Shown: in pieces, positions 23,208 through 31,380 of the stretch
Position numbering within the stretch: position 1 is the stretch's first letter
How the letters are laid out: the number at the start of each line of letters is the position of its first letter
Notes under the pieces: model-generated
Told to the model about the DNA's origin: nothing
Database searches by the model: none
The model's input: the letters and a program-made list of their open reading frames with translations, nothing else
Program-made: the position numbers and the translations under genes
DNA from: Microbacterium paraoxydans
Lineage (GTDB): Bacteria > Actinomycetota > Actinomycetes > Actinomycetales > Microbacteriaceae
Length of the DNA stretch: 64,000 bases
Direction of reading: 5' to 3'
Assembly (NCBI RefSeq): GCF_020524545.1
Contig: NZ_JAIVLG010000002.1
Span: forward strand, 496,001-560,000

Positions 23208-24994
23208 CCACCACAGACATCCGGGTCGCCTTCGACCGCGCGGCGCAGAAGCGACGCTCGAGCCTCTACCGTCGCTTCCTCCGCCACCCCGGCGGCTACG
23301 TCCCGCTGGCGATCTTCCTGCTCATCGTGCTCGTCGGAGTCTTCGCGCCACTGCTCGCCCCGATGGACCCGAACTTCGTCGATCTCGCCGCGGCCAAGGC
23401 CCCTCCCGGGCCCGAGCACCTCCTCGGCGGCGACTCGACGGGGCGCGACATCCTGAGTCGACTCATCTACGGCACGCGGACCACCCTGTGGGGCGCGCTC
23501 ATCACGATCGTCACCGCGCTCGTGATCGGTGTACCGTCCGGTGTCGCGGCCGGGTACTTCGGCGGCACGTTCGACCGCATCGCCACCTGGATCAGCGACG
23601 CCCTCCAGTCGATCCCCGGAATGATCATCCTGCTGGTGGTCGCCGCAGGCAGCCGCAACAACTTCGAGCTGCTGATGGCGACCGTCGGTGTGTTCATGGT
23701 TCCCGGGTACTTCCGCATCGCGCGCTCGCAGACCCTCGCCGTCCGCGGCGAACCCTACATCGATGCCGCCCGCGTCTCCGGACTGTCGGACGGCCGCATC
23801 ATCTTCCGTCACGTCATCAAGGCCGTGTACCCGCCGGTCATCATCCAGACGGCGCTCACCGCAGGTATCGCGATGGGCATGCAGGCGGGCCTCCAGTTCC
23901 TCGGCATCGGCGACTCCAACGTGCCCAGTTGGGGTGCGATGATGCTCGAGGGCTTCCGCCTGATGCTCACCTACCCCCTCATGCTGCTGTGGCCTTCGGC
24001 CGCTCTCGGCCTCACGATCGCGGTGCTCGCGATCATGGGCTCCACGCTCGCCGAGCTGGTGCAGGTGCGCACACCGCGCGTCTCCCGTCGGTCTGCCGCC
24101 GCGACGGCCATCAGTGCGACACCGCACGCCCCGGCGACCGGAAACGCCCAGCACACGGCGGAGGAATCCGCGCTGCGCGTCGAGAACCTCCGGGTCGTGC
24201 ACGCCACGCCGACCGGTGAGACCGAGGTCGTGCACGGCGTCACCCTCGACGTGGCGCCCGGCGAGGTCGTCGGCATCGTGGGGGAGTCGGGATCGGGCAA
24301 GTCCCAGACCGTGTTCTCGGTGCTCGACCTGCTGCCCTCCACGGGGCGCGCGATCGCCGACGCCGTCTGGGTGGGCGGCACCGACGTGACGGCGGCGACG
24401 CCGAAGCAGCGACACGCTCTGCTCGGCCGTGAGATCGGCTACGTGCCCCAGGAGCCGATGAGCAACCTCGACCCGTCGTACACGATCGGCCATCAGCTCA
24501 TCGAGCCGCTGCGTCGAACCCACGGGCTCCGCAAGGCGGAGGCCAGGGAGCGCGCACGGGCGATGCTCGTGCGCGTCGGCCTCACCGATCCGGACCGGGT
24601 CATGCGCAGCTACCCGCACCAGGTCTCGGGCGGCATGGCGCAGCGCGTCCTCATTGCCGGGGCGATCGCGGGAAAGCCGTCCCTGCTGGTGGCGGACGAG
24701 CCGACCACGGCGCTCGACGTGACGGTGCAGGCGGAGGTGCTCGAGCTCCTGCGCGAGCTGCAGGCCGAGTACGGCATGGCCCTGCTGATCGTCACGCACA
24801 ACTTCGGCGTCGTGGCCGACATCTGCGACCGCGTGATCGTGATGCGTGGCGGTGATGTCGTCGAGTCCGGACCCGTCGACTCGCTGTTCGCGTCGCCCGC
24901 CGAGGAGTACACGCGCGAACTGATCGCCGCTTCCCTGGACGATGCGCAGGGTCGCGCCGAACTCGACCGCGCCGGATCGGAGGTGACCGCATGA
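23204..24994 (+). CDS. ABC transporter permease-ATPase fusion (DppC-DppD type)
   Basis: One 596-residue chain carries a DppC-like permease (about 1-290; VPLAIFLLIVLVGVFAPLLA, then GGDSTGRDILSRLIYGTRTT and EPYIDAARVSGLSDGRIIFR) and a DppD-like ATPase (about 315-596). The ATPase has Walker A GESGSGKSQT with Lys366, signature VSGGMAQR, Walker B LLVADEPTTALD and the switch His in IVTHN. A 25-residue Ala/Thr/Pro linker joins them. In most systems these are separate genes; the second peptide-type importer here has the same fusion. The stop overlaps the next ATPase gene by four bases. Confidence 0.93.
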   Translation: MTTTDIRVAFDRAAQKRRSSLYRRFLRHPGGYVPLAIFLLIVLVGVFAPLLAPMDPNFVDLAAAKAPPGPEHLLGGDSTGRDILSRLIYGTRTTLWGALITIVTALVIGVPSGVAAGYFGGTFDRIATWISDALQSIPGMIILLVVAAGSRNNFELLMATVGVFMVPGYFRIARSQTLAVRGEPYIDAARVSGLSDGRIIFRHVIKAVYPPVIIQTALTAGIAMGMQAGLQFLGIGDSNVPSWGAMMLEGFRLMLTYPLMLLWPSAALGLTIAVLAIMGSTLAELVQVRTPRVSRRSAAATAISATPHAPATGNAQHTAEESALRVENLRVVHATPTGETEVVHGVTLDVAPGEVVGIVGESGSGKSQTVFSVLDLLPSTGRAIADAVWVGGTDVTAATPKQRHALLGREIGYVPQEPMSNLDPSYTIGHQLIEPLRRTHGLRKAEARERARAMLVRVGLTDPDRVMRSYPHQVSGGMAQRVLIAGAIAGKPSLLVADEPTTALDVTVQAEVLELLRELQAEYGMALLIVTHNFGVVADICDRVIVMRGGDVVESGPVDSLFASPAEEYTRELIAASLDDAQGRAELDRAGSEVTA

Positions 24995-25824
24995 GCGCCC
25001 TGCTCGAAGTGAAGGACCTGGTCGTGGAGTACGGCCGTGGTCGGCACGCGTTCCGCGCGCTGCACGGTGTCTCCCTCGACATCGCGCCGGGCGAGTGCCT
25101 GGGCCTGGTCGGGGAGTCCGGCTCGGGGAAGTCGACGCTCGGCAAGGCGATCCTCGGCCTCGCACCGGTCAGCGGCGGGAGCATCCGCTTCGACGGCAAG
25201 GAGATCAGCAGGCTCGGCGGCCGCGCGCGCCGCGCGCTCGCGGACGACGTACAGGTCGTCTTCCAGGACCCGTACGGATCGCTGAACCCCGCGATGACGA
25301 TCGGCGACATCCTCGCCGAACCGCTGTTGACCACCGGGATCGGCGCGAGAGCCGCCGAGGCGAAGGTGCGCGAGATGCTCGACCGCGTGCGCCTGCCGGA
25401 ATCTGCCATGGATCGCTATCCGAGTGAGTTCTCCGGTGGTCAGCGTCAGCGCATCGCCATCGCGCGCGCCCTCGTCCGCGGACCGCGCCTCATCGTGTGC
25501 GATGAGCCCGTCAGCGCCCTCGACCTCACCACGCAGGCGACGATTCTCGACCTGTTCATCGAGCTCCAGCGCGACACCGGCGTCGCCTATCTCTTCGTCT
25601 CGCACGACCTCGGCGTCGTGCGCCGCGTCTGTCACCGCGTGGCGGTCATGTACCACGGCGAACTGGTCGAGGTCGGGGAGGGAGAGCAGGTCACCCGTGC
25701 CCCGCAGCATCCGTACTCCGAGCGGCTGCGCCTCGCCTCGCCGGTCGCCGATCCGGTGGCGCAACGTCAGCGACGTGCCCAGTGGCTGGCTCTGCGGGAG
25801 GTGCGCGATGCGGCGGTACGGTAG
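24991..25824 (+). CDS. ABC transporter ATP-binding protein, DppF-like
   Basis: A 277-residue ATPase that pairs with the ATPase half of the fusion protein. Walker A GESGSGKST, Q-loop VVFQDPYGSLNP, signature SGGQRQR, Walker B LIVCDEPVSALD and H-loop VSHDLGVV are complete. The C-terminal oligopeptide/dipeptide extension is short and lacks the Cys cluster (APQHPYSERLRLASPV). It is followed after 47 bases by a TetR gene and probably cotranscribed with it. Confidence 0.92.
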   Translation: MSALLEVKDLVVEYGRGRHAFRALHGVSLDIAPGECLGLVGESGSGKSTLGKAILGLAPVSGGSIRFDGKEISRLGGRARRALADDVQVVFQDPYGSLNPAMTIGDILAEPLLTTGIGARAAEAKVREMLDRVRLPESAMDRYPSEFSGGQRQRIAIARALVRGPRLIVCDEPVSALDLTTQATILDLFIELQRDTGVAYLFVSHDLGVVRRVCHRVAVMYHGELVEVGEGEQVTRAPQHPYSERLRLASPVADPVAQRQRRAQWLALREVRDAAVR

Positions 25825-25871
25825 CTCCAGGCCCGATCACTCCACGCCTCGGAATCGGCCGGAAGGACCTC

Positions 25872-26459
25872 ATGCCGAAGATCATCGATCACGACCAGCG
25901 CCGACGAGACATCGTCGAAGTCGCCAAGAGCATCATCTTGAAGGGTGGCTTCGAGGCCGCGACCATGCGCAGCATCGCGGCCGAGGCGGGCTTCGCGAAC
26001 GGTGCGCTGAAGCACTACTTCCCGGGCAAGGAGAGCATCGTCGCGGCGACGTTCGAGACGATCCTGCAGCAGATGTCCGAGGGTGTGCAGGCCGCAGGGG
26101 AGGAGCCCACCTCCGCGGAGGCCGCGCTCCGGGGCTTCCTGGAGGCGACGATCCCTCGCGACCAGGAGCAGATCGCCGCGGGGCGGGTGCTGCTCGCGCT
26201 ATGGGAGTACGCCATGGCCAACGATGCGCTCGCCGAGCTGTACCGCGGACACCTGGCCTCCTGGCGGACCTCCCTCATCGAGCGGATGGAGGCGGCGCGC
26301 GACGAGGGGTCGATTCGCGATCAGGATTACGGACCGCTCGCGAACGAGTACATCTCGGCGGCGGTCGGTGCGACCGTGATCAACCTCATGTACCCCGACG
26401 GCGAGCGGATCGCCGACTACGAGACCTATATCGACCAGTTCCTGGCACGCCTGCGCTGA
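25872..26459 (+). CDS. TetR/AcrR family regulator
   Basis: A 195-residue TetR-type protein. The N-terminal helix-turn-helix is MPKIIDHDQRRRDIVEVA then TMRSIAAEAGFANGALKHYF. A C-terminal BetI-like ligand domain follows (RVLLALWEYAMANDALAELY). ATG 25872 follows GGAAGGA. It lies in the ABC import operon and is the only regulator encoded between 18 and 29 kb. It is therefore the best candidate to bind the 16-bp element found at 17872, 20547, 27230 and 29730. The ligand is unknown. Confidence 0.88.
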   Translation: MPKIIDHDQRRRDIVEVAKSIILKGGFEAATMRSIAAEAGFANGALKHYFPGKESIVAATFETILQQMSEGVQAAGEEPTSAEAALRGFLEATIPRDQEQIAAGRVLLALWEYAMANDALAELYRGHLASWRTSLIERMEAARDEGSIRDQDYGPLANEYISAAVGATVINLMYPDGERIADYETYIDQFLARLR

Positions 26460-26493
26460 GCGCCGCGCGCCGGGCCCGAGAGGACGGCGCGTC

Positions 26494-27192
26494 ATGACCT
26501 CATCCCTGTTCGTCGAGCGGCACCCGGGTGCCGGGCGTCCCGTCGCGTTCCTGCACGGTCTCGCGTCACGCGGGGCGCAGGACTGGCCGGATGACGAGTG
26601 GGCCGGCGTCTTCGGCGACCGTCCTCGCGTCGTGGTCGACCTCCCGGCGCACGGCGGGAGTCCGGCGCTCGGCGCGGCACCCACCTCCGTGGTGGTGAAG
26701 GCACTCGCCTCAGCCGTCGGCAGCGCCGAGATCGACCTGGTCGGATACTCGCTGGGGGCCCGCCTGGCGTGGGATCTGGCGACGCATCCGGGCGTCTCCG
26801 TGCGCCGCCTGGTGCTCGGAGGGCTCAGCGCGGGAGAGCCGTTCGCGCAGGTCGATCTCGCCGCAGCGCGCACCGCGGTCGACGGCGGGGCCATGCCGAC
26901 GGATCCTCTCACGAGCATGATCGTGCACATGGTGTCGTCGCCGGGCAACCGTCCGCGCGACCTGATCGACGTGATCGAGGGCCTCGCGGCAGAGCCGTTC
27001 GACCCGCGGCCGGGGGGTATCGCCGTGCCCGTCCTGCTGCTGGGCGGCACGGGCGACCCGATGGCGGCCGGCATCGACGACCTCGCGCGGATGCTCCCGG
27101 ATGCCCGTGCACAGCGTGTGCCCGGCGATCACCTCACCGCCCTGCACACGGCGGAGTTCCGTGCTGCGGTGCGGGACTTCCTGGCGGACTGA
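26494..27192 (+). CDS. Alpha/beta hydrolase
   Basis: A 232-residue alpha/beta-fold hydrolase. RPVAFLHGLASRG is the oxyanion region, VGYSLGARLA the nucleophile elbow with Ser, PVLLLGGTGDPM the Asp strand, and VPGDHLTALHT carries the catalytic His. It resembles small carboxylesterases or haloperoxidase-like hydrolases; the substrate is not evident. It starts 34 bases after the TetR gene and probably belongs to the import operon, hydrolysing the imported compound in the cytoplasm. Confidence 0.82.
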   Translation: MTSSLFVERHPGAGRPVAFLHGLASRGAQDWPDDEWAGVFGDRPRVVVDLPAHGGSPALGAAPTSVVVKALASAVGSAEIDLVGYSLGARLAWDLATHPGVSVRRLVLGGLSAGEPFAQVDLAAARTAVDGGAMPTDPLTSMIVHMVSSPGNRPRDLIDVIEGLAAEPFDPRPGGIAVPVLLLGGTGDPMAAGIDDLARMLPDARAQRVPGDHLTALHTAEFRAAVRDFLAD

Positions 27193-27223
27193 GACACGAC
27201 CTCGCTCGGGCCCACCCCTGTCC

Positions 27224-27252
27224 TTTAAATCCAACGTTCGTAGAAATATAAT
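27224..27252 (+). promoter_or_regulatory. Promoter with operator site 3 for the methyltransferase gene
   Basis: A perfect -10 TATAAT (27247-27252) is preceded at 17 bases by TTTAAA (27224-27229). The whole spacer is filled by the 16-bp element TCCAACGTTCGTAGAA (27230-27245). This geometry is expected for a repressor site. It also shows that ATG 27251, inside the -10, is not the start codon. Confidence 0.68.
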
Positions 27253-27265
27253 GAAAGGCCAACAC

Positions 27266-28255
27266 ATGACCGAAACGCCCACCGCGGATGCCGCCCGGAT
27301 CCTCGACATCGCCACCGGGTACATGGCATCGAAGCAGCTCTTCCATGCCAGTCGTATCGGCCTGTTCCGTGCCGTCGACGGCGGAGCGGACACGTTCGCG
27401 GCAATCGCCGAGACGTGCGGGGTGAGCGAGCGCATCGCCCGTCTGCTCGCCGATGCGATGGCAGCCAAGGGGCTCCTGACGCGCGCGGACGGACGCTACG
27501 CCCTCGCCCCGGATGCGGCCGCCTACCTGACCGGAGCCGATGCGGCGATCGACCTCGCGCCGTTCCTGACCTTCCTCGATGAGATCAGCTACCCGCACTG
27601 GCTCCAGTTCGCGCGCACGGTCGACACCACCGAGCCCGGCGACCTGCAGATGGACGACGCCCGCTGGGCGACGTTCATGGCCGGCGTCATGACGTACAAC
27701 CGCCTGCACGCGCAGGAGTTCGGCCGGCACATCGACCTGACCGGCGCCACCCAGGCGCTCGACTTCGGCGGCCTCTCCGCCGAGTTCGCGCTCTCGGTGA
27801 TGGCGCGCAATCCCGAACTGCGGACGACGTTCCTGTACGCGCCCGGCTTCGAGGACGGGATCGCCGAGGCCGTCGAAGCGGCCGGGGTCGCCGATCGGGC
27901 CGTCGTGGAGGTCGCAGACACCGCCACGGCCGAACCGGAGGGCGCCTACGATGCGATCTTCGCGAACCACGTCATCCACCGCTTCGGGGCCGAGGAGAAC
28001 GCCAGGATCTTCCGCAACCTGCGGGCGGCGGCGGCGCCGGGGGCGACCCTGACCGTGCTCGACTTCTTCCTCGATGACGATTCGGCGCAGCGCGGGATCG
28101 ATGCCCTGCATGCGGGGGAGTACCTCGTGATCGATGGGACCGTCGTGTACCCGGAGGCCCAGGTGCGCGAGTGGCTGAGCGACGCCGGCTGGGCAGTGCG
28201 CGAGAAGGTCGCGCTGCCGGGAAGTCCGCGGGTGCTCGTGGCGACCGCGGTGTGA
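27266..28255 (+). CDS. SAM-dependent methyltransferase, O-methyltransferase (ASMT-like) family
   Basis: A 329-residue protein with an N-terminal winged-helix dimerisation domain (about 15-95; ASRIGLFRAVDGGADTFAAI, VSERIARLLADAMAAKGLL) and a C-terminal Rossmann methyltransferase domain (ALDFGGLSAEFALSVMA as motif I; YDAIFANHVIHRF; LTVLDFFLDDDSAQ). Members methylate hydroxyls of small aromatics or polyketides. Motif I DFGGLSAEFA deviates from DxGxGxG, so SAM binding or activity may be altered. ATG 27266 has AAAGG seven bases upstream. It has its own promoter with operator site 3 and a strong terminator after it. Confidence 0.82.
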   Translation: MTETPTADAARILDIATGYMASKQLFHASRIGLFRAVDGGADTFAAIAETCGVSERIARLLADAMAAKGLLTRADGRYALAPDAAAYLTGADAAIDLAPFLTFLDEISYPHWLQFARTVDTTEPGDLQMDDARWATFMAGVMTYNRLHAQEFGRHIDLTGATQALDFGGLSAEFALSVMARNPELRTTFLYAPGFEDGIAEAVEAAGVADRAVVEVADTATAEPEGAYDAIFANHVIHRFGAEENARIFRNLRAAAAPGATLTVLDFFLDDDSAQRGIDALHAGEYLVIDGTVVYPEAQVREWLSDAGWAVREKVALPGSPRVLVATAV

Positions 28256-28315
28256 GGCCGCCCCGGCGTCGGGGGTCCGCTGCCGGGGAGATGGACTGGT
28301 CCGAGGGGGATCAGA

Positions 28316-28352
28316 GGCGGGCGGCATGCGTGAACATGCCGCCCGCCGTTTT
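28316..28352 (+). terminator. Intrinsic terminator after the methyltransferase gene
   Basis: A perfect 13-bp stem (GGCGGGCGGCATG at 28316-28328 with CATGCCGCCCGCC at 28335-28347), a six-base loop and a following GTTTTC. It sits between convergent genes; the T-tract is on the plus-strand side. Confidence 0.85.
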
Positions 28353-28383
28353 CGTGCGCACCGGCGTTCGGTCGCGCGAGAGG

Positions 28384-29727
28384 TCAGCCGCGGGTGAACA
28401 CCGTGCGGCCGTCGACCATCGTGCGCTCGACCTCGAGGGAGGAGAACGGGCGGCCGGGAGTCAGTGGATCCTCATCGAGGATCGTCAGGTCAGCGACCTT
28501 CCCGACTTCGAGCGATCCCTTCCAAGCGGAAGCGCCGTCCTGTCTCGCGGCATCCACGGTCATGGAGCGCACCAGGCGGCGGCGGGACGGCGCGTCGTCC
28601 GTGAAGCCGGCATCGGAGAGCAGGCCGAGCGAGGCGTCGAGGCCGAGCCGCCAGTCCGGGCTCGCGATCGGCGAGTCGCTCGTCACCGTCGTGAGCGCGC
28701 CGGAGGTGAGCATCGCGGCCAGCGGCCAGGCGGTGGCCAGACGTGCTTCGCCGAGCTGGAGCGCTGCCCAGGAGTGCGTGTGCGCGGCGATCAGCGGCTG
28801 CACGGCGAAGCCGGCGTCGACTCCGCGCATCCGGGCGATCTGCTCGGGCGTGGCCAGGTCTCCGTGGACGACGTAGTGGGGCGCGGACGGCCGGGGCGCG
28901 TCGGAGAGGCGTTCCAGGACGGCGAGGAACTCCGCGATCGATCGGTCACCGGTCGCGTGCACGGCGATCTGCAGGCCGCGGGATGCGGCGAGCTCCACCA
29001 TCCGCTGGAACGCGGAGAGCGGATCGTTCCCTCCCCGTGTGAGCAGGGCGCCCGTGCTGCCGTCCGTGTAGGGCTCCTCGACCCAGGCGGTGGCCATCGG
29101 TGGGATGCCGTCGGCGAAGATCTTCACCCCGGGGATCGCGAGCCACCGCGGGTCGTGGATCGGGGCCGGGGTGCGGATGCCGCGTTCGAAGTCGTCCAGG
29201 GTGCTCTCGCCGTCGATCGTGCCGAACAGCCGTAGCAGGGTCACTCGTGAGGTCTGGGCGCCTTCGCGGTGCAGCTCGCCGTAGGTGTCGAGCATGGCCG
29301 TGCCGAAGCAGCCGGTCTCGCCCGCGTCTTCTCCCGGACCGATCCCGGGCTCGGTGTAGCTCGTGATGCCGCGTTCGGCGAGGAGGCGCCAGGCACGCAG
29401 GAGAGCGGCGCGCCGCTCGTCCGCGCTCGATACCAGACGCCCGGACGGCTGCTCCTCGGCGGGCGTGTCGGAGAAGAACAGGTGCGGCCAGCGTGCGCCC
29501 AGCCACGCGGCGTGCAGGTGGGCGTCGTTGATGCCGGGGATGGCCGTGCGCCCGTCGAGCTCCAGAGTGGAGCGTGCTCTGAGCGATGCGACGGCTTCGT
29601 CCACCGCGACGATCATGCCGTCGCGCACGGCGAGGGCGTGGGCGACCGTATCCCGCCCGTCGAGGGTGTGGATGCGGCCGCCGCGGATGATCAGGTCGGC
29701 GTCGTCGCCGGGAAGTGTCTCGCTCAT
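28384..29727 (-). CDS. Amidohydrolase, YtcJ-like
   Basis: A 447-residue metal-dependent hydrolase. N-terminal beta-sandwich (LIIRGGRIHTLDGRDT), metal-binding HxH in GINDAHLHAAWLG, later His in AVHATGD and VVHGD, and metal/active-site Asp in TVTSDSPIASPDW. The C-terminal GSLEVGKVADLTILDEDPLT is the usual amidohydrolase end. YtcJ-type enzymes cleave amide or ester bonds; substrates are mostly unknown. ATG 29727 follows GGTGG. Family members are often longer (about 530 residues), so this is a short form. Operator site 4 overlaps its ribosome site and upstream region. Confidence 0.88.
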   Translation of the reverse strand: MSETLPGDDADLIIRGGRIHTLDGRDTVAHALAVRDGMIVAVDEAVASLRARSTLELDGRTAIPGINDAHLHAAWLGARWPHLFFSDTPAEEQPSGRLVSSADERRAALLRAWRLLAERGITSYTEPGIGPGEDAGETGCFGTAMLDTYGELHREGAQTSRVTLLRLFGTIDGESTLDDFERGIRTPAPIHDPRWLAIPGVKIFADGIPPMATAWVEEPYTDGSTGALLTRGGNDPLSAFQRMVELAASRGLQIAVHATGDRSIAEFLAVLERLSDAPRPSAPHYVVHGDLATPEQIARMRGVDAGFAVQPLIAAHTHSWAALQLGEARLATAWPLAAMLTSGALTTVTSDSPIASPDWRLGLDASLGLLSDAGFTDDAPSRRRLVRSMTVDAARQDGASAWKGSLEVGKVADLTILDEDPLTPGRPFSSLEVERTMVDGRTVFTRG

Positions 29728-29729
29728 TA

Positions 29730-29745
29730 TTCCACCAGTGTAGAC
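29730..29745. promoter_or_regulatory. 16-bp operator-like element, site 4
   Basis: TTCCACCAGTGTAGAC differs from site 2 (20547-20562) only in its three central bases. It lies two bases upstream of the amidohydrolase start codon, overlapping the ribosome site GGTGG. The rest of the 160-base gap up to 29887 shows no clear structure. Confidence 0.55.
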
Positions 29746-29887
29746 GTAAAACTCGACCCGCGGTGAGACGGGGAAGACCCGGATTCGGCGCGCGGTTCCG
29801 GGGCTTGTACGCTGGAGCCATCCCCCGATCACCCGGCAACCCGCGCGCCGGTGACCTCGGTGCGCGCTCACACATGCAAGGACGCAG

Positions 29888-31336
29888 ATGAACGATTCCG
29901 CGGCACACCGCGAAGACTGGACCGCGAGCGAAGAACTGGCGGAGCGGATGATCCCGCTCATCGGGGCGCTTCGACGCGAGCACGACGTGGTCACCTCCCT
30001 CCACGGACACCGCCTGCTCGGCCTGTCGGCGACCGGGCTCGTCGAGGTGCATGAGCGCGTGGCACAGCTCGGACATGAGCGCCTCCCGATCGAAGACAGC
30101 CTGGCCGTGCTGGAGGCGATCCACGCGCTCGCCCCCGGCGCGTCGTCGCTCGATGTCGCGCGCCTCGTGGCCGGCCATGCGGAAAGCGGTGAGCCTCTGG
30201 AGGCGTATCTTGCCGACGTGCTCGCGCCGGCGATGGGCGCCGTCGCCGCCGAACCCACCGATGTCGTGCTCTACGGCTTCGGGCGCATCGGCCGGCTGCT
30301 CGCCCGCATCCTCATCGCGCACACGGGCGGCGGCAGCGGTCTGCGCCTGCGTGCGATCGTGGTGCGTCGCGGCTCCGAGAACGACCTCGTCAAGCGGGCA
30401 TCCCTGCTGCTGCGCGACTCCGTGCACGGCCGCTTCGCCGGTTCCGTCACGGTCGACGAAGACGCGGAGCAGATCGTCGCGAACGGCACCCGTATCCAGG
30501 TCATCTACTCCGACGACCCGGCGACGATCGACTACACCGCCCACGGGATCCATGACGCGATCGTCGTCGACAACACCGGCCGCTGGCGCGACGAGGCCGG
30601 TCTCTCGCAGCACCTGAGGTCGAAGGGCGTCGCCCGCGTCCTGCTCACCGCTCCGGGCAAGAGCCCGCTCAAGAACATCGTGCACGGGATCAACGACGAC
30701 ACGATCGTCGACTCCGACCGCATCGTCTCCGCCGCCTCCTGCACGACCAACGCCATCACCCCGGTGCTCGCCGCGATCGACGAGGCGTACGGCGTCGTGA
30801 AGGGACACGTCGAGACGGTGCACTCGTTCACGAACGATCAGAACCTGATCGACAACTTCCACAAGGGCGATCGACGCGGGCGTTCGGCGGTGCTCAACAT
30901 GGTCATCACCGAGACCGGTGCGGCGAAGGCCGTCGCGAAGGCGCTCCCGCAGCTCGAGGGCAAGCTCACGGGCAGTTCGATCCGCGTCCCCACCCCCGAT
31001 GTCTCGCTCGCGGTGCTGCACCTGACGATCGAGCGTCCGGCGACCAAGGACCAGGTCAACGACTACCTGCGCCGGGTCTCCCTGCATTCGAAGCTGCGTC
31101 AGCAGATCGACTACGTCGAGAGTCCGGACGTGGTCTCCACGGACTTCGTCGGGTCGCACCGTGCGGGCATCGTCGACGGCCTCGCGACGATCGCCGACGA
31201 GGACACCCTCATCCTCTACGTCTGGTACGACAACGAGTTCGGGTACTCCTGCCAGGTGATCCGGGTGCTCGAGGTCATGGCGGGCTCGCATCCGATCGTG
31301 CTCCCCGAGCGTCGTGAGGTGACGCTGCAGAGCTGA
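29888..31336 (+). CDS. gap: Glyceraldehyde-3-phosphate dehydrogenase, long (GapB) form
   Basis: A 482-residue protein. The first 125 residues or so are a helical extension absent from ordinary GAPDH. Then comes the Rossmann domain (VLYGFGRIGRLLARIL), the catalytic SCTTN with Cys285, and the GAPDH C-terminal pattern VWYDNEFGYSCQVIRVLE. It interconverts glyceraldehyde-3-phosphate and 1,3-bisphosphoglycerate. The long form corresponds to the actinobacterial GapB type, associated with gluconeogenesis in Corynebacterium. It is not in a gap-pgk-tpi operon. A gluconeogenic role fits pckG 22 kb away. ATG 29888 has AAGGA upstream. Confidence 0.9.
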   Translation: MNDSAAHREDWTASEELAERMIPLIGALRREHDVVTSLHGHRLLGLSATGLVEVHERVAQLGHERLPIEDSLAVLEAIHALAPGASSLDVARLVAGHAESGEPLEAYLADVLAPAMGAVAAEPTDVVLYGFGRIGRLLARILIAHTGGGSGLRLRAIVVRRGSENDLVKRASLLLRDSVHGRFAGSVTVDEDAEQIVANGTRIQVIYSDDPATIDYTAHGIHDAIVVDNTGRWRDEAGLSQHLRSKGVARVLLTAPGKSPLKNIVHGINDDTIVDSDRIVSAASCTTNAITPVLAAIDEAYGVVKGHVETVHSFTNDQNLIDNFHKGDRRGRSAVLNMVITETGAAKAVAKALPQLEGKLTGSSIRVPTPDVSLAVLHLTIERPATKDQVNDYLRRVSLHSKLRQQIDYVESPDVVSTDFVGSHRAGIVDGLATIADEDTLILYVWYDNEFGYSCQVIRVLEVMAGSHPIVLPERREVTLQS

Positions 31337-31380
31337 AGCCTCGCGCGCACGGCGTCGGAGGCGCCCGGCAAGATGGGGTC

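Noticed and set aside
22763..25165. 800-codon minus-strand open frame opposite the first importer
   Set aside because: Composition is His/Arg/Asp-rich and repetitive; the plus strand carries complete ABC motifs.
27251..27253. ATG 27251 as start of the methyltransferase
   Set aside because: It lies inside a perfect -10 TATAAT and lacks a ribosome site; ATG 27266 has AAAGG at correct distance.
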